From: Pogonophryne albipinna
Lineage: Eukaryota > Chordata > Actinopteri > Perciformes > Artedidraconidae
Assembly: GCA_028583405.1 (NCBI GenBank)
Contig: CM053260.1
Span: 13,910,660 to 13,974,659, forward strand
Length of the DNA stretch: 64,000 bases
Direction of reading: 5' to 3'
Shown: positions 1 through 10,520 of the stretch, piece after piece
How positions within the stretch are numbered: position 1 is the stretch's first letter
Layout: each line of letters opens with the position of its first letter
Program-made: the position numbers and the translations under genes
Notes under the pieces: model-generated
The model's database searches: none
Told to the model about the DNA's origin: nothing
What the model saw: only the letters and a program-made list of their open reading frames with translations

Positions 1-378
1 AGCATACTTTATGTATTTATTTCCCTCAAACCCTGTCCTCGCACTCAAACAGTGCCTGCTTGCACTTAGATCTGCTTCTGCTCAAACTGTACGCTTGCAC
101 TCAGATATATTGCTGCTTACGGATTTGTTCTGCTCTCAGATTTATTCTCTGCGCGCTCGAAACTTTTGTGCAACAATCCTGTCAAAATCCCTCAACCAAT
201 AGGAGGCCAGGTGTCCTTGCGGGTGCGTTCGTTTTACTTATTACAGCGTCCCGTAAGGGCGGTTACTCTTTGGTTTGTCTTTGGTGCGATGACAGGGTTT
301 GAGTGAAGGAAATCAATAAAGTATGCTCTCAAATGTAAATACCACGCTCTTGAATAAAGATAGGGAATAACCCCCATA
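1..378. mobile_element. Partial MITE with TATGGGGG ends (left-arm copy)
   Basis: Only one inverted end is complete here, at about 294-378, ending AACCCCCATA. Bases 1-60 are the inner part of the other end. The complete version is in the right arm at 34016-34444. The window edge cuts this copy, which shows that the palindrome continues past position 1. Confidence 0.8.
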
Positions 379-608
379 CACACCGAGTTGAAATCTGACT
401 CCGTGGTCGCTCTTTTTCTCTTGGACAGGTTTTGTATGGTTTACAATTCCCCTGAACTATATAGCCAACCTAAGTCATGTGCGCGTTCATGTGTGTTGGA
501 GGAGGTGCTCTGTAAGGAAGTCTGAAGGAAGGGGCGGATTCTTTTCGGCTGTGTACTTTCAAATTTTAGTGCACTCGAGCCGGTTTCTGAAACTTACCTA
601 CCCCCCCT
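1..608. mobile_element. Partial TTAA-flanked element (left-arm copy)
   Basis: The end of this element, CCTACCCCCCCT followed by TTAA at 609-612, mirrors the start of the complete right-arm element at 33786-34934. The smaller TATGGGGG MITE is nested inside it. The rest lies outside the window. Confidence 0.75.
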
Positions 609-803
609 TTAAGATCAATGATCTAAAAAACTATTAGACAGCTTACTCTCTGTTAAAAAAGTAGGATTCTTTAAATGTATCTATATATTGTCTGTACAAA
701 ATTGTATAATATCAGGCCAGTGTGTGTGAATTATTATCTTAAGGTTTTTCGTCAGAATGTATTATGGTGCATTATTTACGAATTTTTGTTCTCAAAAAAC
801 AGT
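609..803. other. AT-rich sequence, no gene or repeat recognised
   Basis: This stretch lies between the TTAA element and the family U composite and is mirrored at 33591-33785. I see no open frame of note. It is a candidate for host sequence carried within the palindrome. Confidence 0.5.
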
Positions 804-1223
804 GCATTGTGTGTAATACAACTGTGATTTTTATTAAATTAGTTTTAAGGAAGGCCAGAGCTTCAGCTGTGTCCAATAGATTGTTCCCTTTTAGTTAACG
901 TTTTTTAAAATAACATTATATTCCTATTTGATCCTGTCCCCTTTATTGTATTACGGAGAGCAATGTGAGCGTCCATTCCCATTGGATAACGGAGGATTTT
1001 ACACCCGGAAGTAAGTATTCTCTTTACTGTCGATTGATTTTACAGTGATATCTGCACTACTCATCAACTCAAAAACACCAGATTATCCTTGTTGATTACA
1101 CAACATTGATTGGTTTAAATTGTGTACAATGCTTTTGTAATTTTCCCCTTCGATTCGGAGAAACAAATATGTGTTCAGTTTAGGATGGCCGAAGACACTA
1201 CACTACCCAGAATCCTCAGCTAT
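804..1223 (+). repeat. Family U terminal inverted repeat, left
   Basis: It includes the shared segments ACACCCGGAAGTAAGTATTC and GATTCGGAGAAACAAATAT. Its inverted partner is 4360-4784. The inner homology to the partner stops after CCTCAGCTAT. Confidence 0.85.
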
Positions 1224-1642
1224 CGTTTGGGACTACACCATGTGCTTTGCTTGACAAACCCTGGACAAACCCCGTGATTTGTCCTCAAGCTCTGTGATTG
1301 GATGTTGGAGTAGCAGTGCGCGAAATTTACGCTGAGCGACAAACAGCATTTTGAAATGGAATGAAACCCATCGACGGCACACTATTCAAAACAGGAATCG
1401 AACGTCTCCTACCCCCCCCCCCTTAGGTCACAGGCTCCTCCAACAGTGCAACACAATAAAACAGATACACAGAAAAAATAGTGCAAATCAATACAAAAAG
1501 AAAAATAGTAAAATAGTAAAAAGTGAAATAGTGCAATAAGAGTCTATACAAGTGATTGGAATATATGATATATTAGACAAATCATTTCTAAGTAGCAGCC
1601 AGATTAATGTTATGGATGTTATTTCAAAGTTCAGGTGTTTTA

Positions 1643-2407
1643 TGGCGCGTTTCCACTGCAGGCCTAGCTCGGCCTCGCTCGGTTTGGTTAGGCCTTATTA
1701 GGCCCGGCTCACTTTAATGCTGCGCTTCCATTACAGTTTAGGAACTGGGGTAGTTACTATAGTAACGCAGTGTAGGCGGAGCCGTGACGTCATCTTCAAT
1801 GAGCGCCCCAAACAACAACACAGCCGTTAGCTCTTAGCACTCAGAGCTCACAGCTCTTCATATCTGTTCAGAAACTAGACAAAAGTTAAACAAGTACAAA
1901 CCACAGACTGCCTGTGTCATGGCGAATACAGTCGCTGGTTTATTTATGTCTGTATATGCCGTTGTTGTGAGTGTGGACGGTCGGAGCATATATAACGTTA
2001 GCTTAGCCAAGCTCCATTTAGAAAGCACGCATTTTAAAAGGGTTTTTCGCCTGCCGTCTGTCTGCAGACTTGTCAAAGCATTAATTCATGGTTTTTACTA
2101 ACCGGTATCAGTATGTTGTTACTTCGGCATCATTCTGAAACGTGTATTAAAATTAAATCACGGTCAAATATGTTCATCTTGTTGTAGTTGTAGCCCCCTT
2201 GCCAGCGATTCTCTCTCTAGTTTAGCATGCTCAGCCCGACTCAGCCTGGTTGTTCCTGGCCCTAGAACCACGATTTAGTCGGGCCAGAAAAAAGGTGAAA
2301 AAGTAGCCCCGGGCCAAAACTAGGCCAAGTGGAAACGCAACCAAAAACGGGCCCCGCACGGCTCGGCACGCTTAAAGCGAGCTACCCGTTGCAGTGGAAA
2401 CGCGCCA
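1643..2407. mobile_element. MITE with TGGCGCGTTTCCACTGCA inverted ends, TA target
   Basis: It starts TGGCGCGTTTCCACTGCA and ends TGCAGTGGAAACGCGCCA, a perfect 18-bp inverted repeat flanked by TA on both sides. The length is 765 bp with no coding frame worth naming. The TA target suggests a Tc1/mariner or related superfamily, but the superfamily is not settled by sequence alone. The mirror copy is 31987-32751. Confidence 0.8.
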
Positions 2408-2447
2408 TAATAGTCTTATGGCCTGTGGGATGAAACTGTCCCTGAGT

Positions 2448-3365
2448 CTGGTGGTTTTAGTCCGGATGTAAGATAAGATAAGATGGTACTTTATTGATCC
2501 CAATTTGGGACATTGTTTTTGTTGCAGCAGCATAAAAGACAAGGCATTTTACAATAAAACAAAACTACAAATAAACAAGAATAGAAAGAAAAGAAAATAG
2601 AAAATATACGTGTTGAAATAGAAATTATACATGTAGATATTATATATGCAAATATACATATTCAAAAATATATGACGATGGAATATGGAATATCAAATAT
2701 TGAACAGATTATATATGTGTAAAATGTACAGCGAGGTTGTATTACAAGAGAAACTATGGAGCAGAGAGTTCTCTTCCAGCCAGAGGTGATTTATTGTACA
2801 GAGTTATTGCAGTGGGCAGGAATGTGTTCCTGTATCGGTCCTTGTCAGCAGTCTGTTGGAGAAGGAGCTCCGTTGACTGTCCAGCTGCAGGTGGAGAGGA
2901 TGGGTGGGGTTATCCATCATGGACAACAGCCTGTTCAGTGTCCTCCTCTCCACCACAGCTTCAAAGGGGTCCAGCTTGATGCCGATGACAGACCCAGCTT
3001 TCCTGATCAGTTTATTGATCCTGCTGGTGTCACCGGCTCTGATGCTGCCCCCCCAGCAGACCGCAGCAAAGAAGAGTGCACTGGCCACAACAGACTAGAA
3101 GATCTCCAGCATCTCGCTGCACACGTGGAAGGATCTCAGCTTCCTCAGAAAATAGAGTCTTTTCATCCCCTTCTTGTACACAGCGTCAGTGTTGATCATC
3201 CAGTTCAGCCCATAAGTGCACTCCCAGGTACTTGTAGTCCTCCACAACAGCCACATCCTCTCCTAGAATGCGGCTGTTGTGCCAGACGGCAGCAGACAGA
3301 ACAGTTTGTGGCTGGGGTGATGGGGGTCTTTTATAATCCTGAGGGCTTTCTTTAAGGTTAACCTG
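2448..3365 (-). pseudogene. L2/CR1-like LINE 3' fragment (reverse transcriptase C-terminal region)
   Basis: Read on the minus strand, this encodes a broken C-terminal part of a fish non-LTR retrotransposon ORF2. Recognisable pieces are VEDYKYLGVH, YKKGMKRLYFLRKLRSF and, after an in-frame stop, ASALFFAAVCWGGSI followed by RINKLIRKAGSVIG and SMMDNPTHPLH. The 3' end near 2468 carries the usual tail GGGATCAATAAAGTACCATC followed by TCTTA repeats. A segment reading KALRIIKDPHHPSHK lies at its upstream end, out of normal order, so the copy is rearranged as well as 5'-truncated. The plus-strand open frame at 2756-3355 is only its antisense shadow. Retrotransposition needs a full-length element, so this copy is dead. 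Confidence 0.85.
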
Positions 3366-3612
3366 GTATTTTTACTCCACTACATTTATTTGAGTTACTT
3401 TACAGATTCTGATTAATGATGTGAAATATAAACAACCCTTAAAGCAGACTTTAGTTACACCTGAGTAAAATTCAGGGAAGGTGATTGTCAAGTGCCAACA
3501 ATCAGGAGAGATATTTGATTGGAGGACTGGCTTATCTAAAGCCAGTTGAGTAGCACTTGAAATGTTTTGGCTCTATGAAACCTGATGTACTTATATGATT
3601 CTTTTTCTTCAA

Positions 3613-3692
3613 GCTTGTATTTTGTTGGTCTTATTGTAAGTCGCTTTGGATAAAAGCGTCAGCTAAATGCAATGTAATGTAATGTAATGATT
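3613..3692 (+). mobile_element. L2/SINE-type 3' tail with TAATG repeats
   Basis: It contains GTAAGTCGCTTTGGATAAAA, a tail shared by many fish L2 LINEs and their partner SINEs, and ends in repeated TAATG units. It is a very short, 5'-truncated insertion. The mirror copy is 30702-30781. Confidence 0.75.
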
Positions 3693-4359
3693 GTTGGTGC
3701 TTGAGAAGACTAAATATTTATCTGCAGATCCCTATAAAGTATATACATTACTCGTTATTCTCTACAAATAGTTAATTAAAAACTGTATATAATTGCTATT
3801 TTGGACATCCCTTTTCAAGATTTCAATATTACTCTAAACGTGTAATAATGTGCTTTAACCAGTAGGAGGTATGGGTTAAAAAGCTGTCAAGTTTACAGTG
3901 TTAACAAAATAAAATATACTGCTGTTTCTGGTTTAGTTTACGACGGACATATTCTGTTATTGTTTTGATATTTGTAACACAAAAGCGATGGAAAAACCCC
4001 ACAGCAACACAGAAAAGATGGTCTTAACATGACCCAGCGGTCTAGTAGTTAATAAAAAAACAATAATATCAAAACAAATTATTACTACTAACTTTATTGT
4101 GAAATTAAAACAGAACGGTAAAAGAGTAGTTTCCGGTCTATTTTGAGGCCAGATCTCTGTAGATAAATAAAGAACTACGACAGATGTGTAATATTTAATA
4201 CAGCCAAACCATTTATTACAATGCATTCATGTGATGACTTTCAAAGAGTAAAGCAAGCACTGCTGAATAAAGTATGATTTATCTTTTACGAAACGTTTTT
4301 TTTAATATGGAATGCAGTTGGAGGTCAACCAATCACAGAGCTTGAGGCAACGCGGAACA
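3693..4359. other. Family U interior, no gene
   Basis: This AT-rich stretch lies between the tail insertion and the right terminal repeat. Bases about 3871-3945 (AAGCTGTCAAGTTTACAG through GTTTAGTTTACGACGG) are the uninterrupted version of the palindrome spacer. The open frame at 3957-4226 on the minus strand resembles no protein that I know. Confidence 0.6.
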
Positions 4360-4784
4360 ATAGCTGAGGATTCTGGGTAGTGTAGTGTCTTCGGCCATCC
4401 TAAACTGAACAAATATTTGTTTCTCCGAATCGAAGGGGTAAATTACAAAAACATTGTACACAACTTAAACCAATCAATGTTGTGTAATCAACAAGGATAA
4501 TCTGGTGTTTTTGAGTTGATGAGTAATGCAGATATCACTGTAAAATCAATCGACAGTAAGGAGAATACTCACTTCCGGGTGTAAAATCCTCCGTTATCCA
4601 ATGGGAATGGACGCTCACATTGCTCTCCGTAATACAATAAAGGGGACATGATCAAATCGGAATATAATGTTCTTTTAAAAAACGTTAACTAAAAGGGAAC
4701 AATCTATTGGACACAGCTGAAGCTCTGGCCTTCCTTAAAAACTAACTAATTTAATAAAAATCACAGTTGTATTACACACAATGC
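4360..4784 (-). repeat. Family U terminal inverted repeat, right
   Basis: This is the inverted partner of 804-1223. It differs by a few substitutions and short indels, for example an extra AGTT near 4745. These differences are shared with the right-arm mirror, so they predate the palindrome. Confidence 0.85.
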
Positions 4785-4865
4785 CAGTGGCGTGCACAGA
4801 CATGTATAGGGGCAGGTGCTCAAGAGAAAAAAAAGGGCACCTTCTGAGTCGTCGTGGCGGTCGCG

Positions 4866-4910
4866 CCGAAATTGTGCGCTCCGAAATTGTGCGCTCCGAA
4901 ATTGTGCGCA
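4866..4910 (+). repeat. 15-bp tandem repeat, three copies
   Basis: The unit CCGAAATTGTGCGCT occurs three times. The phase is open in one frame and gives a false repetitive peptide (APKLC). The mirror copy is 29484-29528. Confidence 0.9.
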
Positions 4911-5118
4911 AAAATTTGCCGGATAATGGCGGATTTTGTTAGTTTCTTTTCGGTTTTTGGTTACTTTATTTCGGTTTTAGGGTTAGGGTTATGTTATTTA
5001 ATTCTTATTTTTTTCCTGATTTTACTGATTTATTATCAAAAAATTAATTATTTTAACATTTATTTTTATTATTCTAAATGACTTAGGGGGTCCAATCTGA
5101 AGCTAGGGGGGGACGAAA

Positions 5119-5136
5119 CCCCCCCCCCCCCCCCCC
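5119..5136. repeat. 18-base C homopolymer
   Basis: This is a pure C run. The mirror run of G at 29258-29275 is exactly the same length, which is informative about how the two arms were derived or polished. Confidence 0.95.
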
Positions 5137-5153
5137 GGGATTGACGCCCCTGG

Positions 5154-5658
5154 TGGAACCGCCGGCTGCCTTAGTAGTGTGAGATTTATTAAAGGCACAT
5201 CTTGTATGTCGTAACTGCATATATATTTATTTCAATAACCATATGCTGTCTGATGCAGATGCCTATCTAAAACACATCAAATAGTAGGCTTACTAACTTC
5301 TACAAGCTAAAGCAACTGTAGTCAGGGATGCAAACTCATCAGGTATGAAAAAGGTGACAAGGATCCGAGCCCCCCGACCCCACGGAATATCGGCTTTAAA
5401 ATGAGGAATAACAGGATTTTAGCAGTCAGAACAACTAAAGCAGCAGGTAATAATAACAGAAACGCCAAAGAGTATAGAAATATATAAAAGCATTTATTTT
5501 AATTGTGTAGCAGTCAGTTTATAATTTTGGCAGCACTGTTGAGCATTTTGAAAATGTATTTTCATGCCTCTTAGTATTTTTATAATACTTTTCTACTTTC
5601 ACTTGAGGAACATTTTGAATGCAGGACTTTTACTGTAACAGAGTATTCCTACACTCTG
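5154..5658. other. No gene seen; anonymous AT-rich sequence
   Basis: There is no open frame or inverted repeat that I can support. It is mirrored at about 28736-29240. Confidence 0.5.
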
Positions 5659-5808
5659 GTACTTCTACTTTTACTCAAGTACAAGATCTGAGTACTTCTA
5701 CTTTTACTCAAGTACAAGATCTGAGTACTTCTACTTTTATTAAGTACAAGATCTGAGTACTTCTACTAAAGTACAAGATCTGAGTACTTCTACTTTTACT
5801 CTAGTACA
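5659..5808 (+). repeat. Degenerate tandem repeat, unit about 35 bp
   Basis: Units of GTACTTCTACTTTTACTCAA followed by GTACAAGATCTGA occur four to five times, some with internal deletions. There is no spacer structure as in CRISPR. The mirror is 28586-28735. Confidence 0.85.
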
Positions 5809-5978
5809 AAAAAATCATAATTTGAAAAATTATTGATTCGAAAATAATATGATTCAGTACAGTACTATTACGTCTGGGTCTCTGTGTTTCATTAAAGCTC
5901 GGCTCTGTGTGTGTGTGTGGAACGAGCCATTTTGTGTGCGCGAGCGAGAGAGAGAGAGAGAGCGCACCGGTACTGGAG

Positions 5979-6628
5979 ATCGTTGTTGTTAGCTTCTGGT
6001 GCTAGCGAGCTACGCTAACGGATGTTTTTCAACAACAAAGTGGAGGAGAGTCCTCTCCTGTCAGACTGAGAGACTCAGTGAGCTAAAGGACTCTCTCAGT
6101 GTTTAGATAGTTAACTTTAGTCTAAGTTATCTCAGTGGGTTTCAAATGTTTTGGTCACCATTAATGTGAACAATTATTTCCGAGGCGCACGTTTATATGA
6201 TCATTATAGTTCTAAAAAAATAAGAAAATAAATGAAAAACAGGTATGAAATACTATACGACAGTAAAACAAGAATAACGTTTAAAAGGGTGATTTGTAAA
6301 ATATCCATAAAGAAAAAGTAAATCTGTTTACAGTTCTGTTTCATATGGGTGTTGAGAGATGTATCCATAGATCTCTTCATTTTGCTCTCAAAGTGCACCA
6401 GATTGATGCTTTTAACTTCCATATTTAAAAATAAATCTTCCCGGGGGAGCTTGCCCCTGGAACCCCCTATGTGAGGTCCACACACCACCTATAAAAATAG
6501 CACTTTACCCCTGCTTACACCTATATGCCGTGAGCTGATTATCGAGCCTTCATTGTAACAGTCGCACTGTGTATATGCGTGGGGAATGTTGCAGTAGAAA
6601 ACTCCTCTGTAGCGACCGGTACATTAAT
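5979..6628 (-). repeat. Family R repeat copy
   Basis: This interspersed sequence is homologous to 51706-52268 (opposite orientation) and is mirrored at 27766-28415. Landmarks on its minus strand are CATTAATGTACCGG, ATGAAGGCTCGATAATCAGC and GGTGCACTTTGAGAGCAA. A GA microsatellite lies nearby at about 5943-5961. I see no coding sequence. A shorter relative lies inside the hAT at 15995-16140. Confidence 0.7.
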
Positions 6629-6775
6629 GGGAACCCCTAAACGTCAAGCACCCCCAAAGGAAATCTCTGGCGCCACCACTGAGCCTGACTATTTGTGTTG
6701 GGGGGGCCCGACTTTTTTTTCTCTCCAAAGGGGGGGCCTGACAGAAAAAGGCAAGGCAGCAGGTTATGGAAAATG

Positions 6776-7290
6776 GAGGAAACTGAAACTACACCTAAGA
6801 AGAAAAGAAGATGCACATACAACAAAGACTGGGAAGACACTTACCCGTGGGTGAAGCCAGTGCAGGGCGACTCTCAGAGAGTTGTTTGCAATCTTTGCAA
6901 GAGTAATTTTTCAATTTCACATGGCGGTGCTACGACGTAAAAAGACACCGAGAATGCGATTATCACAAGAAACGTGTCGCTCAAAAAGAGACATCCCACT
7001 CTATGGAGACATTCCTACTCAAACCAAAAAATGATGGCCACTCAGACAAGGTAACAGCAGCAGAAATAACCAGTGTTACCATAGTGACTGTGGTAACAAG
7101 CTAGCGCCGACCATTTTTCCAGACTCTGAGATAGTAAAGAAAATGTCATGTGGTCGTACAAAAGCAGCGTCCATAATAACAGATGTGCTTGCCCCTGCCT
7201 CTGTGGAGAGTTGTTTGACAGAGTTAAAGACACCAGTGGTATAGGTGACAAAATAGCCCACACACTGGGGGGGCCCACCTGTTGTTGCTG
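6776..7290 (+). pseudogene. Broken N-terminus of a BED-finger hAT transposase
   Basis: The frame opens MEETETTPKKKRRCTY and runs through DWEDTYPWVKP and VVCNLCKSNFSISHGGA, a BED-type zinc-finger half (C-x2-C). A single missing base near 6937 then shifts the frame. The matching second half (VKRHRECDYHKKR) continues in another frame, followed by a rearranged region still showing PDSEIVKKMSCGRTKAA. The catalytic RNase H-like core and the hAT dimerisation region are absent. The same frameshift is in the right arm (27105-27619), so the decay predates the duplication. A hAT origin follows from the BED finger and the many hAT relatives here. The exact subfamily is not known. Confidence 0.7.
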
Positions 7291-7801
7291 TGATGGACAA
7301 AACTGAAAGCTATTTTATTTTATGTATTATTATGTTTTTGTTCCCTCCTGAACAGTTTTCATTTGTACTTATGGTTTTATTTGATCTATTAATTTATTTT
7401 GTGCCTACTTTTACAGGTAGCCTAATACACTAGTTGAATTAGGAAGATGCATTTCTAAACACTTGAAGTGAATAATGCCTGCTGCCTTGGTTAGCCTTAG
7501 TTTACTATTCTTTATTAAGATACTAAATTATGACTACATTTGGCCTCACTTTCTGTCATTGTTTATTCAGGGTTGCCAACTTTGGGTACCTGGCTGGAGT
7601 AAGATTTTGATATCATGGGTTTAATTACACATATGCACACGAAATGACTGCTATCATGTCAGCAGCGGGACCTTAGCATATATATAGGATATATATACAA
7701 TATATACAAATACACAATATTGGACACAGACTATAAAGGGCACACAGTTTTATTCACTAATGAAAGTCAAACACATGTTTGTTTCCACTGTTTTATTGTG
7801 T

Positions 7802-8041
7802 GCCTGTCGCGATAAGCAATTAATTGACTTATCGTACGATAAATAAAAATGAACTCGATAAATTGCCATTTACATGAGGATGTGACTAGCAGTTTGAAAG
7901 GATGTACTTGAATTATTATTATATATTATCATTATGTCAGGGGTCTAAAATGGTCATACAACGGTGCCGACAATATTATCGTTTATCGCAATAATTTCCG
8001 GGAAAATGTATATTAATATTAATTAATTATCGTGAGAGGCC
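7802..8041. mobile_element. Small MITE with GCCTGTCGCGATAA-type ends
   Basis: The start GCCTGTCGCGATAAGCAATT and the reverse complement of the end, GCCTCTCACGATAATTAATT, are imperfect inverted repeats. The interior is AT-rich and noncoding. The target duplication is unclear. The mirror is 26355-26594. Confidence 0.6.
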
Positions 8042-8672
8042 CATACATGAAACACACACACACAAACAAATCTACAGACTTACTCCAAACTGCCAAATAT
8101 ATTAATTAACACACTCTCACTCTCATATACTCTTTGACTGTATTTTGGCCTAGTAGAACAATAAGCAGCAGACTTTTACTTTTTTATAATTTCTACTGGA
8201 TCTTAGATCTGCGCATGCGCAATACGGGTCGGCAGTTCGGCTCCAGAGTATTTTTGTTGGGTAATCTATGGTGGGGCTCAAGTCAGTATTTGCAATGTAA
8301 TTACATACACGCTCCCCTTGACAGTGAAACGCCACGCGTGAGGTTTAGATTATTTCCCTGTCTCAATCCAAATTGAACTGTATCAAATAAAAAGGCACAT
8401 TTGTCTTGAAGTAAATAAAAAGGGCGACTTGGAGCCAATCCTGCAATTTCCCCACAGGTGAAAGAGTTGACATGCTGAAAACCCAACCCCTGCAGGGGGG
8501 TCTGGGGGGATTCTCCCCCAGGAGATCTTACTAACATAAAATACACATTCTGGTACTCTCTTGAGAAGACAAATAAATAAATATATTACCACACGACATA
8601 TTTAAAAAATGAATGCCATTTTAGTTTTGTGTTACTTTGTTCTGAAAGCTGAACCTGCTGCTCCTCACAGAG

Positions 8673-8752
8673 AGAAGAGGGAAGAGGCTGTGAATGACTT
8701 TACATTGTGGATCCACAATGTAAAGTCATTCACACAGCCTCTTCCCTCCTCT
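8673..8752. repeat. Near-perfect 80-bp hairpin
   Basis: The stems of about 40 bases meet at GGATCC with no loop. The inner 27 bases pair perfectly and one small CA insertion breaks the outer stem. The mirror is 25645-25724. Confidence 0.9.
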
Positions 8753-8850
8753 ACCCTTATCCATAAGGGTGGATAGCCCCCACTGTTCTGTGTGTCAAAA
8801 TGAAAGACAGCCCACACACCTATCAATCATCAAACCGTGGGGTCTTATTT

Positions 8851-8882
8851 CATTACGTGTTGATTTCTATCAACACGTAATG
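8851..8882. repeat. Perfect 14-bp stem hairpin
   Basis: CATTACGTGTTGAT, the loop TTCT, then ATCAACACGTAATG. The mirror is 25515-25546. Confidence 0.9.
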
Positions 8883-9161
8883 TTGTATCGATGTATATAG
8901 AGATGTACTACAGCAGAAGTATTCTCCGTCGGGACTTCCTGCAACAACACCACGCCGTTATCTTGATTCTGATTGGCCAGAAGACATTATCAAAGATGCT
9001 CTATTGAGAAGACGATCACTACGTGACAAAAGTTTTCAAAACCGTTTCTAGTCTTCCGTATTCTTGTTTTTGGCGTGAGAATAGTTTGGGCAGCGTGAGA
9101 GCGTGAGATTGAGAGTGAAAACGTGTGTCACACGCTAGATGCGTGAGAGTTGGCAACCCTG

Positions 9162-9320
9162 GTTTATTGGATGCTGTTGAATAAACCAAATTAAACAGAG
9201 GGGGGGGGGGCGGGGTGCTGTTGAGAGGGTGTCCCACATTGTCCCACACAAACATACTCCTTGTCCCACATTTGGTTTGTTGGGACCTGGTCACCCTATT
9301 TGTGTCGGCTGCCCTTAAAG
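9162..9320. other. Short linker with 11-base G run
   Basis: This stretch lies between the hAT-type element and family U copy 3 and has no gene. The G run near 9200 has the same length in the mirror at about 25187-25197. Confidence 0.5.
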
Positions 9321-10270
9321 GCAATGTGAGCGTCCATTTCCATTGGATAACGGAGAATTGTACACCCGGAAGTAAGTATTCCCCTTACTGTCGATTGATT
9401 TTACAGTGATATCTGCACTACTCCTCGACTAAAAAACACCAGATTATCCTTGTTAATTACACAACATTGATTGGTTTAAATTGTGTGCAATGCTTTTGTA
9501 TTTTTCCCCTTCGATTCGGAGAAACAAATATTTTTCGGAGTAAAGGATGGCAGAATCCCCAGCTATCGTTTAGGACTACACCATGTGCTCTGTTTGACAA
9601 ACCCCTTTTTTTTTCACCATTCATTCCAATGGCTAGCGTCTATGTCACGTGATCTTCAAATTTCTCCCTGCAGAAAAAAAAAACATGGCCGAACTTCGTT
9701 TTATTCTCGGTGGAAAATGCCTATTTTAAAGTTAGTTTGGCCATTAAAATGCGTTTTGATGTCATTTGATGCGAGAAATATGAGTTGTTATTTCAGATTA
9801 TGTGTGCAGTGGATGTACATGATCTTTAGTTTGCTAGTTATTACGAAGATTACTTCAGGAAATTGCGTCCATAGAACGTTTTCATTGTTACCAAGGTGGT
9901 TGCTAGGGACGCTGCTATCGATATTATTTCTGTTATGTTGTGTAACTGTTTAATGGTGTTATCTTTATTGCTACCCCCTTCCCCGTCAATGTATAGTGTT
10001 GGTCCACAGCACAAACAAATTAGTTTAACAAAATCCGCATCTAAAGATAGCCTACGTTATTTTCCCCTGTGCAATTCCAGTCTCACATCTCACAGCACAT
10101 CGTCATTAACAAATACCGGAAACAGACCGAAAACATTTAAAACAAAAAGTGTGCTTGCTTTTCTCTTTGAAAGTCATCACATAACGGCATTGTAATACAC
10201 GGCTGCATTAAATATTACATATCTGCCGTAGTTCTCTATTTATAGAGCCCTGATGAGAAGACTTCTAGAC
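9321..10270 (+). repeat. Family U copy 3
   Basis: Bases 9321-9605 match the U terminal repeat (GCAATGTGAGCGTCCATTTC through CTTGACAAACCC type sequence). The segment 9890-10080 (GCTAGGGACGCTGCTATCG through GTGCAATTCC) recurs inverted around the hAT at 13200-14590. The open frames here (9483-9953, 9896-10195) match no protein that I know. The mirror is about 24130-25076. Confidence 0.65.
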
Positions 10271-10520
10271 AAACATGAGGAACTGAAAACGTGACGTGGA
10301 TCATAAATATATCAGCAATTAAACAACATCTTACATTTCTTTTCACACAATACGTCTCCTTGCAGTATCAACACTAATTCGGCTGACTTTTATATTTGAT
10401 CCAATTGGTAGATAGGCTGTATTTACACCATAACGGTGCACAGTTGATATAAAGGGACACATAGTGGTTAAAGCATGTTATTGAAATGTATTATTTTTAT
10501 TATTAGATATTAATAGGATC

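Larger units (their letters stand above)
804..4784. mobile_element. Family U composite element with 420-bp terminal inverted repeats
   Basis: The terminal inverted repeats at 804-1223 and 4360-4784 match at roughly 95 percent by eye, starting GCATTGTGTGTAATAC and ending GTATTACACACAATGC. The flanks are CAGT on both sides, a possible 4-bp target duplication that could be chance. The interior holds a TA-flanked MITE (1643-2407), a minus-strand LINE fragment (2448-3365) and an L2/SINE tail (3613-3692). No transposase frame is visible, so this is a non-autonomous foldback-type element or an accretion of insertions between two inverted copies. Related U segments recur at 9321-10270 and 13022-13110. 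Confidence 0.7.
4785..5153. mobile_element. hAT-like end fragments with C-tract
   Basis: The segment opens with CAGTGGCGTGCACAGACATG, typical of a fish hAT end, and closes with GGGATTGACGCCCCTGG, typical of a different inverted end. I could not match the two ends to each other, so this is probably a mosaic of two truncated elements. Confidence 0.4.
7568..9161. mobile_element. hAT-type element, CAGGGTTGCCAACT ends
   Basis: The left end CAGGGTTGCCAACT and right end AGTTGGCAACCCTG are inverted repeats. The flanks share GTTTATT (7561-7567 and 9162-9168), a 7-bp match near the expected 8-bp hAT duplication. There is no transposase. Inside are another inverted-repeat MITE (7802-8041), two strong hairpins (8673-8752 and 8851-8882) and a family-R-like piece near 8480-8535. 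The mirror is 25236-26828, where the flanks are AATAAAC. Confidence 0.75.

Noticed and set aside
2756..3355. 199-codon plus-strand frame (and 31039-31638 minus)
   Set aside because: Antisense of the LINE reverse transcriptase fragment, whose sense frame has clear homology.
4854..5081. Protein with APKLC repeats and a hydrophobic tail
   Set aside because: Product of a 15-bp tandem repeat followed by AT-rich sequence; no gene context.
5659..5808. Possible CRISPR-like array
   Set aside because: The units are contiguous and degenerate with no unique spacers, in a vertebrate genome.
9483..9953. 156-codon frame (mirror 24443-24916)
   Set aside because: Derived from family U repeat sequence; the frame differs between arms by small indels and shows no domain.
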